Assembly (NCBI GenBank): GCA_903926385.1 | Contig: CAIYIS010000057.1 | Location: 1 to 64,000 of the forward strand | Reading direction: 5' to 3' | Origin: an uncultured Bacteroidota bacterium | GTDB lineage: Bacteria > Bacteroidota > Bacteroidia > 2-12-FULL-35-15 | DNA: 64,000 bases | Shown here: one piece after another, positions 29,948 through 39,840 of the stretch | How positions within the stretch are numbered: the stretch's first letter is position 1 | Layout of the letters: every line of letters begins with the position of its first letter | The notes under the pieces: generated by a model | Databases searched by the model: none | What the model was told of the DNA's origin: nothing | What the model saw: only the letters and a program-made list of their open reading frames with translations | Program-made: the position numbers and the translations under genes

Positions 29948-31066
29948 TTATTGTTTAATCATCTTTTCAATTTTTGACTGAAGTGAATCTGCCATTATAA
30001 TATGTCCTGGGTACTGAAAATGCATAAAATCAATATCAAGTAATCCTCTGAAAGTTCTTGTGCCTTTAAACCCCCAGTATTTGTTAGGAACAGCATCTTC
30101 AACATTCATGAATTCAGCATCGTGTTTTTTACTGATAGCCTCAATTTCGCGTTTAAACGTAATGTACTCATTTCGATAATATGGAATCTCATAATCGTTT
30201 CTAAGGGGAGGTATGTATACCAAAACTTTAATTTTTTTACTTTGACAATCATCCAGTAGATAATTTAATGCCTTTATATTCTCCTTGTATATATCTTTTA
30301 TCACTCCTCTTTTTGTTTTGGCATCAATTCCTAATACAGTATTTCGTAGTTTGTATAAATCGCTAAAAAATTGTCCACGAATATTCGGACGATAATGCCA
30401 TGGAATAAAATTTTTATCCAAATACAAATCTAAACTGTTTTCGGTTCTTTCCTGAAAGGTTTGATGTAAAGCCGCTAAATCAGTGGTGGCAGTACTTTCT
30501 GTTTTTTGTAGTTCTCCGTTAATCTTTCTTGCCAGTGTATTCGTATCGGAAATTCGAAATGATTTTACTTCGTTATAAAAAACAGTCTGAATTCCATCTT
30601 CCCGTGTATCGTCAAGAAATATCGGTAAAATGACCATTTTAATATTTAGATAACTGCTCCACGATTTATAAAGCAGATAAAAATCTTCCATTGTAGCGTT
30701 AGGTACGCTGCTGGCAATGATGTCAATTGATTTCTTATTTAGAGAATCAGCAAGTAATTCAGGAAAAGTAATATCTCCTTTTTTCATTTGATTGATAGAA
30801 TGCGTTTGAGAGTTTCCTAATACAAGCACAATGTCCTTTAACGCTCTGTCATTACTTCCCTTTATTATCTCTTTCATTTTCCGAAGTCCCATTGAGTGAA
30901 TCGGTGTGTCATTCACCTTTCCAAAATATGTTTTAGTGTAAACGCCTAAAGCCATATTCTCAAAATTTGTGGTTTCGTGAAATAAGGTAAGAACTAACAC
31001 TAGCGCCAGAATAAACGAAACCAGCAATTCAAAAAGACCTTTGTATTTGAGTACGTTATTCATCAA
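29948..31066 (-). CDS. SGNH-hydrolase-like membrane-anchored protein (AlgJ/AlgX-type partner of MBOAT)
   Basis: LVLGNSQTHSI block and C-terminal DFMHFQYPGH (D..H); immediately upstream of MBOAT. Confidence 0.65.
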   Translation of the reverse strand: MMNNVLKYKGLFELLVSFILALVLVLTLFHETTNFENMALGVYTKTYFGKVNDTPIHSMGLRKMKEIIKGSNDRALKDIVLVLGNSQTHSINQMKKGDITFPELLADSLNKKSIDIIASSVPNATMEDFYLLYKSWSSYLNIKMVILPIFLDDTREDGIQTVFYNEVKSFRISDTNTLARKINGELQKTESTATTDLAALHQTFQERTENSLDLYLDKNFIPWHYRPNIRGQFFSDLYKLRNTVLGIDAKTKRGVIKDIYKENIKALNYLLDDCQSKKIKVLVYIPPLRNDYEIPYYRNEYITFKREIEAISKKHDAEFMNVEDAVPNKYWGFKGTRTFRGLLDIDFMHFQYPGHIIMADSLQSKIEKMIKQ

Positions 31067-31068
31067 AT

Positions 31069-32385
31069 CTAAGGAGTTTCAAGGGTTGGTAGTTCGCGTT
31101 CTTTTTCATAAAAACCAGAATCGCTTATGATAGTCATGGTTATTATTAGAATTATCATTTGCGGGTTGAGTGATCCAATGAATAGTCCTTCGAATGCAGC
31201 TGAAAAAAGTACAGCATACATAATTGAAAATGAAAGTCTATTAATTTTAATGGCTTTAATAAATATCAATAAAAATGACCTCAGATAAACTAGCAACCCA
31301 ACTAATCCGAAGTTTAGCCACAACGACAAATAAGAACTGTGAACACCTCCTTGAGTTCCCATCTTACTTAACATATGATAATTCGCTCTCATTGTAAATT
31401 CATCATAACCATACCCACGCGAAATGAAATAATTGTTTTGGATTTTTGACCATGCAAATTGCCACGCCACAGCTCTTCCACTTAACTCCTGCAGTGTATT
31501 TAACCTAAAGAAAGATTCAAGACCCATTTGTTTTATTAAAATGGGGATGTAATCTGAAATAAGCAAACTAGCAATAAACAGGATAAAGGAAAATATGATA
31601 CCCAGAAATGATGATTTTTTGAAAAATCTGTCGAACACAATTAATATCACCACACTTATGAATGCATTTCTAGAATTGGAAAAAACAATTGATAAGAGCA
31701 TTGAAGAATACATGATCACTTTTTCTTTTACTGTGAAGAGATTTTCAAATACATCATTCAAGGTATAAAACAATGCAAAAAGCAAAAAGGTATATAATCC
31801 TAATCCGTTCGGGTTTCCGAAAACACCGTTATATCGGTGAATAATCGAACTGAAAGCGTAACTTGGTTGAATAAAATAAAGAATGAAACCAACTATTAAA
31901 ATAGTTGTTCCAAAATAAATTAGATTCTTGAAAAACTGCTCTCCATTGCTCCTGTATAGTCTGGTTATAAAATTAGGAATCAAAATAAACATCAGGATGT
32001 AAGAGAATGTTTTCTGGAAACTGATAAAAATGGTAGGGGAGAGAAATAAACAAATAATAGCAACTAAAAAAAATACACCGAATTGCTGGAATAATAAATT
32101 CAATGGGCGGAAATCATCGAGGTCTAAAACAAAAAAGATGGCCAACAACACTAAATAGACAACCTTGACACTTTTTGCAAAAACAAAAAAGTTAAGTTCA
32201 CTGTCAGACAATATTAAAATAAAGAAAAATCCAAGAAACAATTCTTCCCACATACCTTTTTGTCTCATCAGTATCATTGTAAGCGGAAGGACAACATATA
32301 TCACAGGGCCTCCCACTATTCCCACCACCATCCAAACGGCCAGTAGTATGTAAAACTGTATATTTTCTTTATAATAATCTAACAC
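31069..32385 (-). CDS. O-antigen ligase/polymerase family membrane protein
   Basis: Multi-TM with FGNPNGLGLYTFLL, NSRNAFISVVIL, GVHSSYLSLWLNFGLVG (Wzy_C-like). Confidence 0.8.
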   Translation of the reverse strand: MLDYYKENIQFYILLAVWMVVGIVGGPVIYVVLPLTMILMRQKGMWEELFLGFFFILILSDSELNFFVFAKSVKVVYLVLLAIFFVLDLDDFRPLNLLFQQFGVFFLVAIICLFLSPTIFISFQKTFSYILMFILIPNFITRLYRSNGEQFFKNLIYFGTTILIVGFILYFIQPSYAFSSIIHRYNGVFGNPNGLGLYTFLLFALFYTLNDVFENLFTVKEKVIMYSSMLLSIVFSNSRNAFISVVILIVFDRFFKKSSFLGIIFSFILFIASLLISDYIPILIKQMGLESFFRLNTLQELSGRAVAWQFAWSKIQNNYFISRGYGYDEFTMRANYHMLSKMGTQGGVHSSYLSLWLNFGLVGLLVYLRSFLLIFIKAIKINRLSFSIMYAVLFSAAFEGLFIGSLNPQMIILIITMTIISDSGFYEKERELPTLETP

Positions 32386-32435
32386 TTTTTCCCTTTTTTA
32401 ATTTTTCAAAGATACCATAAAATAGAAATTCGGAT

Positions 32436-34205
32436 TTATTTTTTAATACTAATTCTGCTGGTGCCTGATAATTTGAAATATTCATTCAATTGTTCAGCTT
32501 GAATTGCTGGACGTTTGGTTGCAAATTCACGCATTTCCTGAACATTGTTTTTCCATGTTTCAAATGAACCAATCACTCTCCATCGGTTTATATTTTCTCT
32601 CATTTCAGGAGAATACATTTGCTCAAATTCATCTAAACTATGCAACACAGTGGTTGCCTCAAAACTTGTGTTGAGGTGATATTGGAATTTTTCCAGAAAT
32701 CGATTTACAAATTTCTTGTTATTTAACAGTCCTGAAAAAATAATACCAATACTCCCCATGATTCGGGCCTTTTCAATAAGATTCATTTTGTAGGCGTCTG
32801 TTCCGGTGTTGCCAAATCCATAATCTGTATCATAAAGCATCCACCTCCACCTTCCATCTCTAGCTTTTAGAGAATCATTGCCGATAGCCGAAGTTTTATA
32901 CCTCCAATATTTTACATTATTATTTGGCCAGTCGCTGTTGCAATAATATACATTTGCAATTACAAAATCAATAAAATTTTCCACATCTATTGCCTTAGCC
33001 ACATTTTCGTAATTAGAAGTTTTACTCAAATCATTGGTTTTAATAAACGATAATAAATTTTTGAAAGAGTCAGCATCCTTCTTTTTGCCAAATGTCACTG
33101 TTCCTCCCATCTCCAATATTACAATACTGTCTTTGCTCATTTTGTATTTTTCTGAAATGTAATTTTCATCAAAACGTTCACAGATATTGTGTATTCCCCA
33201 ATATTCTCCATTTATAAAAACGATAACAGGTCTGTTATTCTCAATTTCTAATTTCGATTTTGTAAGCAATGATTGCATGAACGCATCTCGAAACATAGTT
33301 TTATCCCAATCGTTTCCCGAATTTCTGAGAATAAACGAATGAAACTTCGTTACGCTATCGGTCTGAAATAATTTGTAATTTAAGGTTCCTGAACCATATT
33401 CTGTTCTGAAATTAACTCGAAGTGATTTCTGTGCATAACCTCTGGTGGCATTTCCATTTATTCTTAAACCTACTTTTGATTGGAAAGCCGGCTCATTGGT
33501 TGATTCGAAAAATTCAATAAAAGCCGGCCGTTCGGCATTGTTTCCTTTTTTTAAATAATTAGATGGATATTTCCACCAAGGTAAATCAAGCTTAACATCT
33601 TTTTTTACATAGTCATTTTTATCATCATAATTTTTACCAAGAACATATATTCCGTTTTTATAACCGAAAAGATCATCCGGATTAACTGTGATGGCTACCA
33701 CCGGAAACGAATAGCGTTTACTGCCCTTTTCATCCACAAAATAAGTTCGAATCAATTCATCACTTCTTTTGTTTTCGTCAGTAACTGAAATAGCTCTTAC
33801 AACTGTCCCTTTGAAAACATCACCTACAGGAGGTTTCCAGCGAGGTGAAGTAGGTATTGAAGATAGTATGTTTGCGCTCGAAGTTTTGTTTTGAATGAGT
33901 ATAGGTTTACCATAAACAGCCGATTTTAGTGATGGCTCCGTACCATCCAAAGTATAATAAATTTTACAATTATGATTATTGGTTTGTAACCTTATTTCAA
34001 AAGCTTCAGTATAAAATCCGCCTTTCGAATCACAATCGGGAATTGGTAGTTGAGCATCGTAGGTTAGAACCGGATACTCTTTGTTTTTTTCGCCAGAATA
34101 TTTAACACTAAAAATAAATGAAACAACCGCAACTAGAAAAACCAAAAATCCTATCAAATAATATGACAGAGATGTTTTACGTTTAGGTTTTAAAATAGGC
34201 TGCAT
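32436..34205 (-). CDS. CotH kinase family protein with N-terminal chitobiase/beta-hexosaminidase-like domain
   Basis: KIYYTLDGTEPS; KVGLRINGNATRGYAQKSLRVNFR; LRNSGNDWDKTMFRDAFMQ; VFINGEYWGIHNICERFDENYI; WRWMLYDTDYGFG. Confidence 0.92.
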   Translation of the reverse strand: MQPILKPKRKTSLSYYLIGFLVFLVAVVSFIFSVKYSGEKNKEYPVLTYDAQLPIPDCDSKGGFYTEAFEIRLQTNNHNCKIYYTLDGTEPSLKSAVYGKPILIQNKTSSANILSSIPTSPRWKPPVGDVFKGTVVRAISVTDENKRSDELIRTYFVDEKGSKRYSFPVVAITVNPDDLFGYKNGIYVLGKNYDDKNDYVKKDVKLDLPWWKYPSNYLKKGNNAERPAFIEFFESTNEPAFQSKVGLRINGNATRGYAQKSLRVNFRTEYGSGTLNYKLFQTDSVTKFHSFILRNSGNDWDKTMFRDAFMQSLLTKSKLEIENNRPVIVFINGEYWGIHNICERFDENYISEKYKMSKDSIVILEMGGTVTFGKKKDADSFKNLLSFIKTNDLSKTSNYENVAKAIDVENFIDFVIANVYYCNSDWPNNNVKYWRYKTSAIGNDSLKARDGRWRWMLYDTDYGFGNTGTDAYKMNLIEKARIMGSIGIIFSGLLNNKKFVNRFLEKFQYHLNTSFEATTVLHSLDEFEQMYSPEMRENINRWRVIGSFETWKNNVQEMREFATKRPAIQAEQLNEYFKLSGTSRISIKK

Positions 34206-34903
34206 TATATAAACACCCTTTCTAAACCTTGAAGGTATTTAGAACTTTTGGTAAGCGGAAACGAAAATTGATTAGCTACAAATTTCGCTTCATCCTCCAA
34301 ATTCGAATTGTACTTTAATTCCATAACCGTGGAGTTCAGGTCGAGTGATTTATTAGTAAAGTTGTTTCCGTGCAGGCTTATTCCGTAGTAGGTTAAATGA
34401 TGGTCCACTGTAATTCTGTAATTCTTATCAGCGGATAAATAATACCTGCGGGTGTATGAGTTGAGTAAAGTTGGTTTGAGCGATAACACTTCGTTTTTTA
34501 TATGAGTTGGAACGCCCTCAAAATTTAAAGCGTTTTCAATTTCCTGCATATTGAACTCAACGTTGAGTGTAAAGGCCCCTAAAACATACGACTCCTTGCG
34601 GCCCAATAAACCTTTCTTTATTTTAAACTCAAGTACAGGTTTGTTAATCTTTCCGAAAATATCGCCATACCAACGAATACGAACTTTTAATCTTTCGAGC
34701 GAACCTTCTACATTATCGAAATAATGCATCAATCCAGGCGAATCGAAATAAATGTTGTTTACAATGCGCTCATGATATATTTCTGAAAAGCAAGCCGGAT
34801 GAAATTTTATCATCTGCTCCACATCTTTGTAAGAATAATCGGTAATCAGAAATTTGCGCTCGTAACGCAAGGGTTCCTGCTGTATCACATTTTCGGATTT
34901 CAA
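34205..34903 (-). CDS. VTC domain (polyphosphate polymerase-type) protein
   Basis: LRYERKFLI, RLKVRIRWYG, VLEFKIKKG, TRRYYLSADKNYRITVDHHL, MELKYN pattern. Confidence 0.88.
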   Translation of the reverse strand: MKSENVIQQEPLRYERKFLITDYSYKDVEQMIKFHPACFSEIYHERIVNNIYFDSPGLMHYFDNVEGSLERLKVRIRWYGDIFGKINKPVLEFKIKKGLLGRKESYVLGAFTLNVEFNMQEIENALNFEGVPTHIKNEVLSLKPTLLNSYTRRYYLSADKNYRITVDHHLTYYGISLHGNNFTNKSLDLNSTVMELKYNSNLEDEAKFVANQFSFPLTKSSKYLQGLERVFI

Positions 34904-34930
34904 TTTGAATCGTATTAAAAGTGAATCAGA

Positions 34931-35614
34931 CTAAATATCGCGGGTATTATCCATAAACGATATGGAAACAGAAGGATGAATATTTTTTATAGCTCCTTTG
35001 GCAGCTTCCAGTTTTTCGAAATCATCAAATTCAACAAAAAAAGAAGCTTCTACAGAAGCAGGTGTTTCGTCTGTGCGTTTTAATTTTATTCCCGAACAGT
35101 ATTTTTTAAGCAGTTCTACAATAGCTGCCAAGCTTACCGCTTGCGGTTGGGTACTGGAAACAGTGAGATATAAACTTTGTGATTCTATTGATTTCTGTGA
35201 TTTGTTAACAAACCAAATTACCAACACAAATCCTATAAAAGCAATAACGGTAAGTACTGCAAGTCCTGCACCACAACCCAAACCGATGGCAATGGTAAGG
35301 AATAAATAGGTTAACTCTTCGGGTTCTTTAATAGCAGAACGAAAACGTACGATAGATAACGCACCAACCAAACCTAACGATAATGCCAGTGACGATTTTA
35401 CAACCGAAATAATGAACATAGTGGTAATGGCCAAAACAATAAAATTACGTGCAAACGCTTTTCGATTGGAAAGGGAATTTCCAAATTTTGCATACACCTT
35501 GCCAAGAATAAACGACAATACAGCACATACGATAAAACTAAAAATAAATCCAGGTATTGCTTTTAATGAAAATCCGCTCAGATTATCAATTAAAAATGTT
35601 TTGATTTCGTTCAT
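34931..35614 (-). CDS. DUF4956 domain-containing membrane protein
   Basis: LVGALSIVRFRSAIKEPEELTYLFLTIAIGLGCGAG is typical of DUF4956. Confidence 0.9.
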   Translation of the reverse strand: MNEIKTFLIDNLSGFSLKAIPGFIFSFIVCAVLSFILGKVYAKFGNSLSNRKAFARNFIVLAITTMFIISVVKSSLALSLGLVGALSIVRFRSAIKEPEELTYLFLTIAIGLGCGAGLAVLTVIAFIGFVLVIWFVNKSQKSIESQSLYLTVSSTQPQAVSLAAIVELLKKYCSGIKLKRTDETPASVEASFFVEFDDFEKLEAAKGAIKNIHPSVSISFMDNTRDI

Positions 35615-35785
35615 TGTTTGCTTTTATAATTTTGGGATGCAAAGCTAACAAAATTTTGACACGAAATTTGGAGATTTACGCTAGGTGACTGATATTTGAT
35701 AAATATTAACAAGCCCGAAATTTTTTCACCAAAATAGTGATTCGATGAAGGTTGGTTTTTGCTTGATAAACAAGCTGGAAAATTA

Positions 35786-35820
35786 AAAACTCTCTGCAAT
35801 TTTTAGAAGCAGAGAGTTTT
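35786..35820 (-). terminator. terminator of 35836-36114 gene
   Basis: AAAACTCTCTGC/GCAGAGAGTTTT stem. Confidence 0.7.
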
Positions 35821-35835
35821 TTTAGTGAAGTGAAA

Positions 35836-36114
35836 TTAGTTTATTTTAATGCAACCATCTTTTATTTCAATGTTGGCTCCATCTTTTACTTCCACTTTAC
35901 CGCAACTTGTTTCGATAACGCATTTGGTTCCTCCGCCCTGAATGGTTACAGAAGATGTGGTGGAAGATGAAAATTTCACTTCGCTGTTGTTGCCATCCAT
36001 CGATACTTTCATTACATATTCTTTCGAATCTTTGTTGTAATATCTGATGGTAACGTATCCAAACATTGTGGATGCGAACATAACTAATGTTAAAGAAAGG
36101 AATACTTTTTTCAT
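35836..36114 (-). CDS. small secreted hypothetical protein
   Basis: 92 aa with signal peptide MKKVFLSLTLVMFASTMFG and own terminator. Confidence 0.7.
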   Translation of the reverse strand: MKKVFLSLTLVMFASTMFGYVTIRYYNKDSKEYVMKVSMDGNNSEVKFSSSTTSSVTIQGGGTKCVIETSCGKVEVKDGANIEIKDGCIKIN

Positions 36115-36347
36115 AATTGTTTTGATTGTTTTAAGGTTAATACTAAATGAGGTTACGAAAGTAGTATTCTAAACATAAGTTTGCAAAAAAAGTTATTAAG
36201 GTTTTATTATCGAAATATTTCAATTACATATAAGATGTAACTCTTAGCAGTACCGCAGCCATTTATTCAAACACTTCTTCCTGTTTTTACGAAATTCTGA
36301 TATATCATCATTAATAATTACTTTTGCGCCTTAATTACAACCACCGC

Positions 36348-37163
36348 ATGAAAAACTTGATAAATCCGGCTTACCGGAGCGAAGAAAAGAAAAGAGAAAT
36401 TAGGGAAGGGTTTACCAACGCTCAACCTTGCAAACACATTGCTTTGCCCGACTTTTTATTGCCCGATGTGGCCGATACTTTGTACGAAAATTTTCCGAAG
36501 CTGGATATGCTGAATGTAAAGCGCAAAAGCATTAACGAAAACAAATCGGAAGAATATCATCTCGACAGATATCATAAGCAGTTTAATGAATTGCGCGACT
36601 TTTTGAATTCGGAAGAAATGTATAAATGGATGAGCGATGTTACCGGTATTGAGGGCTTGAGTTCCACTTACGATTCGTTAGGGTCGGGGGTGCATCAGGG
36701 CGGACCTGGAAGTTTTGTGGATGTTCATGTGGATATTAATATGAATCCGGCTGCCAAACTTCACCGCAGAATTAATCTCCTTATTTATCTTAACAAACAT
36801 TGGAAAGATGAGTATGGCGGTGCGCTTGAGTTTTGGGATAAGGATGTAAAAAATTGTGTTTCGAGTGTAATGCCATATTTTAATCAGGCTGCCATTATGG
36901 TTACAGACGAAACATCTTATCATGGTTACGCTAAAATAAACATTCCTGAAAACGAAAGTAGGAAATCGTTTTATTGCTATTATTACACTCCGGCCGGAAA
37001 AGATTTTGTTTATCGCGATTCGCGTTTTAAGTCCCGACCAGATGAAAGTATGACCAAAACAGCCGTTACGGAAGTTAAAGAAACATTGAAGATTAATATA
37101 AAAAAGTTTTTGAAAGCAATCGGAATGAAAAACCTCGATTTTCAGGATAAAAACAAAAAATAG
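36348..37163 (+). CDS. 2OG-Fe(II) oxygenase family protein (ORF from 36324)
   Basis: HVDIN (HxD) ... SYHGYAKI (distal His) ... ESRKSFYCYYYTP. Confidence 0.85.
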   Translation: MKNLINPAYRSEEKKREIREGFTNAQPCKHIALPDFLLPDVADTLYENFPKLDMLNVKRKSINENKSEEYHLDRYHKQFNELRDFLNSEEMYKWMSDVTGIEGLSSTYDSLGSGVHQGGPGSFVDVHVDINMNPAAKLHRRINLLIYLNKHWKDEYGGALEFWDKDVKNCVSSVMPYFNQAAIMVTDETSYHGYAKINIPENESRKSFYCYYYTPAGKDFVYRDSRFKSRPDESMTKTAVTEVKETLKINIKKFLKAIGMKNLDFQDKNKK

Positions 37164-37166
37164 CGG

Positions 37167-37961
37167 GTGGAAATAAAAGACAAAATTGTTTGGATAACCG
37201 GTGCTTCGTCTGGAATAGGCGAGGCTCTGGCTTATGTTTGTGCCCGGGCGGGTGCCAAACTTATTTTGTCGGCCAGAAGAATGAACGAGCTGGAAAGAGT
37301 AGCTGCTGCTTGTAACTTGCCTTCAGATAATTTAATGGTATTGCATCTCGATTTGGCACAAACCGAAAACATTGATGAAAAGGTACAGGAAGTAGTAAAT
37401 CGTTTCGGGCGAATAGATATTTTGATTAATAACAGTGGCATGGGCCATCGTACATTGGCTGTAAACACACCTACTGTTATAGACCGAAAAGTAATGGAAG
37501 TAAATTTTTTCGGGACCATTAATCTTACAAAAGCGGTTGCAAAACAAATGCAGAAGCAGCAAAGCGGAAAACTGGTAATTGTAACCAGCATTATGGGTAA
37601 ATACGGAATGCCTCTTTACTCCACTTATGCAGCTTCCAAACATGCGCTTTATGGCTATTTCGAGTCGCTTCGGCAGGAATTATACAGCGATAATATTTCT
37701 GTGCTTATTGTAAGTCCCGGATTTATCAATACCGATGTAAGCACCAAACTGATTACCGAAAACGGCACCGAATACGGTATTAAAAGCGATGCACAGGACA
37801 AAGGTATGTCGGCCAAAGATTGTGCAAATGGTATTGTAAAAGCCATAAAAAGCAACCGTAATCATAAGTTTGTTGGGTATTTCGAAATTTACTCGGTGTA
37901 TGTAAAACAATTTTTTCCGAAAGCATTTTATAAACTAATGCGAAAAATGACCAAGAAATAA
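37167..37961 (+). CDS. SDR family oxidoreductase (GTG start)
   Basis: WITGASSGIGEALA, NNSG, YAASKHALYGY, VSPGFINTDVS. Confidence 0.92.
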   Translation: MEIKDKIVWITGASSGIGEALAYVCARAGAKLILSARRMNELERVAAACNLPSDNLMVLHLDLAQTENIDEKVQEVVNRFGRIDILINNSGMGHRTLAVNTPTVIDRKVMEVNFFGTINLTKAVAKQMQKQQSGKLVIVTSIMGKYGMPLYSTYAASKHALYGYFESLRQELYSDNISVLIVSPGFINTDVSTKLITENGTEYGIKSDAQDKGMSAKDCANGIVKAIKSNRNHKFVGYFEIYSVYVKQFFPKAFYKLMRKMTKK

Positions 37962-38018
37962 CAACTCATGAGTAGCAATAATGTTATCATAAATATTCAA
38001 TTATAAAAAATAGTATCC

Positions 38019-39059
38019 ATGTTTGGTTTGCAGTTAAACTCATTCGAATTCAAAAACTTTTTTGTACAACGCATAGGCAAAAGCACATTTGTATGGCGTA
38101 TTGTAGAATTTATGCAGGGCGTATCGTTCAGCATCGATTACTGGTTGTACTATAAATTAAAACTTATTACCAAAAAAAGTTCCATCACCGAAATCAATAT
38201 AGAATTTGTAAGCTATTGCAACTTGCGCTGCACACTCTGTTCGCTCGACCACGATAAACCGAAAATAAGAATGAGCGAAGAGATTTTGAAAACATTTTTC
38301 GAAGATTTTTTGTCGAATGCTCAGTTTAGAAGTGTAAAAACCATTCATCTTTATAATGCAGGCGAGGTGTTGCTTCATCCCAAACTGGAAGAAATGCTGG
38401 CTATTATCAAACAATTTAAACAAACGGCAAAGGAGAAAAATATTTTTTTTCCTCAAATAGCCTTGCTTACCAATGCCACTATATTAAATGAGAAAAATAC
38501 TAACATTTTGCTTCAGTCGGGATTGTTAGATTACATTCGGTTCAGTATGGACGGAGGTAGTAAAGAAAAATTTGAAGAAATGCGCTCACGAGCTAAATGG
38601 GATGAATTTGTAAAAAACATCACCCATTTTTGTGAACAGAATAATAAAAACGCCAAAAAAATACCTACAGGCATCATTACTTTGGTGGAATACCAAAACA
38701 AACTCAACACAAACTGGATGAGCGAAGATTTTAAACACTTGCTCAATATGGTGGACGGTTACGAACTGCGCTATGCCCACAACTGGGGTGGGGAAGTAGA
38801 AATAGAAGAACTGAAAAACAAAACCAAAAAGAACTTTAAAGTAGGGTGCAGTTTGCTTATGCATCAGCTGGTACTGCTGCCTAATGGCGATGTTACCGTG
38901 TGTTGTGCCGACCTTAACTCAAAAGGAGTAATTGGCAATATTACCACAGAAAAACTTTTTGACATCTACAGCAAGCCCGAACGCAGAGAAATGCTCCACA
39001 AATTTATGCAAGGCAAAAAGAAAGAAATAGAACTTTGTAAAGACTGCGAAACGTTTTAA
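38019..39059 (+). CDS. radical SAM/SPASM domain protein
   Basis: CNLRCTLC (CxxxCxxC) cluster motif; C-terminal GDVTVCCADLNSKGVIGN...CKDCETF. Confidence 0.92.
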   Translation: MFGLQLNSFEFKNFFVQRIGKSTFVWRIVEFMQGVSFSIDYWLYYKLKLITKKSSITEINIEFVSYCNLRCTLCSLDHDKPKIRMSEEILKTFFEDFLSNAQFRSVKTIHLYNAGEVLLHPKLEEMLAIIKQFKQTAKEKNIFFPQIALLTNATILNEKNTNILLQSGLLDYIRFSMDGGSKEKFEEMRSRAKWDEFVKNITHFCEQNNKNAKKIPTGIITLVEYQNKLNTNWMSEDFKHLLNMVDGYELRYAHNWGGEVEIEELKNKTKKNFKVGCSLLMHQLVLLPNGDVTVCCADLNSKGVIGNITTEKLFDIYSKPERREMLHKFMQGKKKEIELCKDCETF

Positions 39060-39062
39060 GGG

Positions 39063-39215
39063 AGAGAATTTCAGATTTCAAATTTCAGATTTCAAATTGA
39101 GAGGCGAGGAGGGTAGCCACAGATTCACGGATTGAGACGTGGAGAAAATGGATTGAGGGGGGAATTTCGGATTTCGGATTTGGGATTGAGCGCAGCGAAG
39201 CAATCTCTAAAGTAT
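39063..39215. repeat. second copy of mosaic intergenic repeat
   Basis: GAATTTCAGATTTCAAATTTCAGATTTCAAATTGAGAGG ... GATTTCGGATTTGGG ... GAGCGCAGCGAAGCAATCTCTAA; compare 8011-8130. Confidence 0.7.
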
Positions 39216-39225
39216 CACCATTCAT

Positions 39226-39262
39226 AAATCCCGTCACCCTGAGCTTGTCGAAGGGCATATTT
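39226..39262. repeat. REP-like CCGTCACCCTGAGCTTGTCGAAGGGCATATTTT element
   Basis: Known type of dispersed GAGCTTGTCGAAGG sequence; related sequence precedes array D (48828-48883). Confidence 0.6.
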
Positions 39263-39286
39263 TCATAAAACCTATCATTCCCATTC

Positions 39287-39538
39287 GGTAGTTCCTCTTT
39301 CCGATGCGATAGCCTCTCTTTCCGATGCGATAGCTCCTCTTTCCGATGCGATAGCTCCTCTTTCCGATGCGATAGCCTCTCTTTCCGATGCGACAGCCTC
39401 TCTTTCCGATGCGATAGCCTCTCTTTCCTATGCGATAGCTCCTCTTTCCTATGCGATAGCCTCTCTTTCCTATGCGATAGCCCCTCTTTCCTATGCGATA
39501 GCCCCTCTATCCAATGCGATAGCCCTCCTATCCGATAG
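39287..39538. repeat. tandem array B, 12 x 21 bp
   Basis: Units GATAGC(C/T)(T/C)CTCTTTCC(G/T)ATGC; the CCGATG/CCTATG core recurs at 39301, 39322, 39343 ... 39532, each step 21 nt. Confidence 0.97.
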
Positions 39539-39803
39539 GGAAGCTGTTTTTTGTTGTTGAAGCCATGTTTTTATGCATTAAATTAATAGAATTTCACAGT
39601 TTTGGAGAAGTAAACACCTCCGCTACTCCTTTTTTCTGACAAAAAGTTAGGATTCTATCTACGTGGTATTCGCTTTTATTACTGTCATTATTCAAACTTT
39701 CTTCATTGTTAAAATTTTTGTTCCCAATTTTGTTTTTGTCTGAAAAAAGGGGGAAGGATACATATATATATAGTTTTTTAGTGGGGAATGTAAGTGGATT
39801 TGG

Positions 39804-39829
39804 TTTGCTGGCGAAAAAACACCAGTAAA
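39804..39829. promoter_or_regulatory. degenerate copy of the TTTGCAGGTG hairpin preceding array C
   Basis: GGTTTGCTGGCG-AAAAAA-CACCAGTAAAG; an A-to-T change in the left arm is matched by T-to-A in the right arm. Confidence 0.5.
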
Positions 39830-39840
39830 GAAGAAAAGAG

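Noticed and set aside
36115-36347. RiPP precursor peptide for the radical SAM cassette
   Set aside because: No convincing short ORF with leader/core-like features was found in the gaps around the cassette.
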